From: Pseudoalteromonas ruthenica
GTDB lineage: Bacteria > Pseudomonadota > Gammaproteobacteria > Enterobacterales > Alteromonadaceae
DNA length: 64,000 nt
Direction of reading: 5' to 3'
Assembly (NCBI RefSeq): GCF_008808095.1
Contig: NZ_CP023396.1
Location: 868,001-932,000 of the forward strand
The notes under the pieces are model-generated. The model ran no database searches and was not told the origin of the DNA. It saw only the letters and a list, made by a program, of their open reading frames with translations. The translations under genes and the position numbers were made by a program. Shown piece after piece: positions 63,338-64,000 of this stretch (position 1 is the stretch's first letter; the number at the start of each line of letters is the position of its first letter).

Positions 63338-64000
63338 ATGGTCAGTGCGCTCATCTTGACGCTCATTGCCGTGGCCTTTGTGCTTATTGTCGTGGAAGAT
63401 GTCATCCACGTGAATAAGGCCAAAACCACGCTGTTTTTCGGCACCCTGTGCTGGATCATCCTCTTTATCTCCCCACTAAACGGTCACTCCCTCGACCACA
63501 TTAAACATGAACTCAATGAGAATATTTTAGAAATTGCCACCCTTTGGCTATTTTTAATGGCGGCAATGACCTTTGTTGCCTATCTCAATTCCAAAGGGTT
63601 CATTCAAAACTTAGTGCAACGCGTATTGCCCAGCGAAATAAGTGAGCGTAAATTAATGTTCCTGATTGCTGGTTTTGCCTTTTTGTTTTCGTCGATTTCC
63701 GACAATATCACCGCAACCTTAGTGTCATTGGCGGTGGTGATGTCGTTGAAGTTAGACGGACGCAAGCTGGTCAAGTACGCTACGTTAATCATCTTCGCGG
63801 TTAACTCAGGGGGGGTGTCGCTTATTACCGGTGATGTCACCACGCTAATGATCTTCCTTGCTGATAAAGTCACCATAGCTAATCTTCTGCTGCTAGTGGC
63901 CCCTGCAGCACTGAGCGTTATTGTGCTCGCTGCTTTGTTATCGATGAAAATGAATGGTCGAGTGAGCTTCGCCTTGGGCGAGCCTAAAGCGATAGAAAAG
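63338..64000 (+). CDS. nhaD: NhaD Na+/H+ antiporter, 3' end outside the window
   Basis: Sodium/proton antiporter of the ion-transporter (ArsB/NhaD) superfamily. The first 221 residues show a hydrophobic start (MVSALILTLIAVAFVLIVVEDVIHVNKAKTTLFFG), LEIATLWLFLMAAMTFVAYLNSKG, the family stretch SSISDNITATLVSLAVVMSL and VNSGGVSLITGDVTTLMIF, which hold the conserved ion-site Asp, Asn and Thr. AAGGA is 12 bases before the ATG. NhaD is common in marine and halophilic bacteria and gives Na+ and Li+ tolerance. It is divergent from mksF. Confidence 0.92.
   Translation, partial: MVSALILTLIAVAFVLIVVEDVIHVNKAKTTLFFGTLCWIILFISPLNGHSLDHIKHELNENILEIATLWLFLMAAMTFVAYLNSKGFIQNLVQRVLPSEISERKLMFLIAGFAFLFSSISDNITATLVSLAVVMSLKLDGRKLVKYATLIIFAVNSGGVSLITGDVTTLMIFLADKVTIANLLLLVAPAALSVIVLAALLSMKMNGRVSFALGEPKAIEK

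Noticed and set aside
1..64000. CRISPR arrays, tRNA or rRNA genes, insertion sequences
   Set aside because: I saw no regularly spaced repeats, no tRNA-like cloverleaf with CCA end and no transposase-like frames. This was by reading only, so small RNA genes may have been missed.

Overview
The window reads as chromosome of a marine gammaproteobacterium, most likely of the order Alteromonadales. The evidence is the run yciI-yciB-trp operon-rnm-yciO-scpA-scpB-rluB-yciK, a Pla-1/cef-type lipase next to sohB, NSS, DAACS and NhaD sodium-coupled transporters, a TonB-dependent maltodextrin locus, and fused trpC-trpF with separate trpG and trpD. Genus cannot be fixed from sequence reading alone. I saw no rRNA, tRNA, CRISPR array, insertion sequence or prophage.

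Layout. 1-2.5 kb: a PhoP/PhoQ two-component system with a PepSY protein in front and an exported protein behind, all on the minus strand. 2.6-6.2 kb: yciI, an NSS transporter, a CPBP-family membrane protein, yciB and an HU-like protein. 6.2-13.1 kb: the trp operon trpE-G-D-C(F)-B-A on the minus strand, preceded by a promoter very like that of E. coli trp and by two consecutive Trp-rich leader peptides, each with its own attenuator terminator. 13.2-17.8 kb: rnm, yciO, scpA, scpB, rluB and, convergently, yciK. 18.0-29.2 kb: a lipase lipoprotein, sohB, a dicarboxylate/amino-acid symporter, a large Ig-like lipoprotein, topA and a small exported protein.

29.4-43.7 kb is a maltodextrin/starch locus: an intracellular GH13 glucosidase on the minus strand; then a TonB-dependent receptor, a flavin-dependent halogenase-like protein, a cyclomaltodextrinase-type GH13, a GH13 lipoprotein, an inner-membrane sugar permease and a GH15 glucoamylase lipoprotein on the plus strand. 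Four copies of a 14-bp operator-like palindrome (TGNATACGTATGCA type) precede its transcription units. It is followed by a LacI-family regulator (minus), glucokinase, a second LacI-family regulator, and the Entner-Doudoroff genes edd-eda-gap. Perfect ACACCGGTGT-centred palindromes sit at glk and, as a pair, at edd. Together these genes would import maltodextrins, hydrolyse them to glucose, phosphorylate it and send it through the Entner-Doudoroff pathway.

51.2-57.2 kb: an orphan sensor kinase, an arsR-GAPDH-arsJ organoarsenical efflux cassette, a signal peptidase I and a frameshifted Asp/Glu racemase. 57.2-63.0 kb: two poorly characterised genes and an MksF-MksE-MksB condensin operon with no adjacent nuclease subunit. 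The window ends inside nhaD, which has a structured leader.

The strongest unusual observations are the tandem duplicated trp attenuators, the halogenase embedded in the sugar operon, the two distinct operator palindromes of the sugar region, candidate attenuator hairpins in the glk and edd leaders, the nuclease-less Mks operon, and the poly-G frameshift in the racemase gene.
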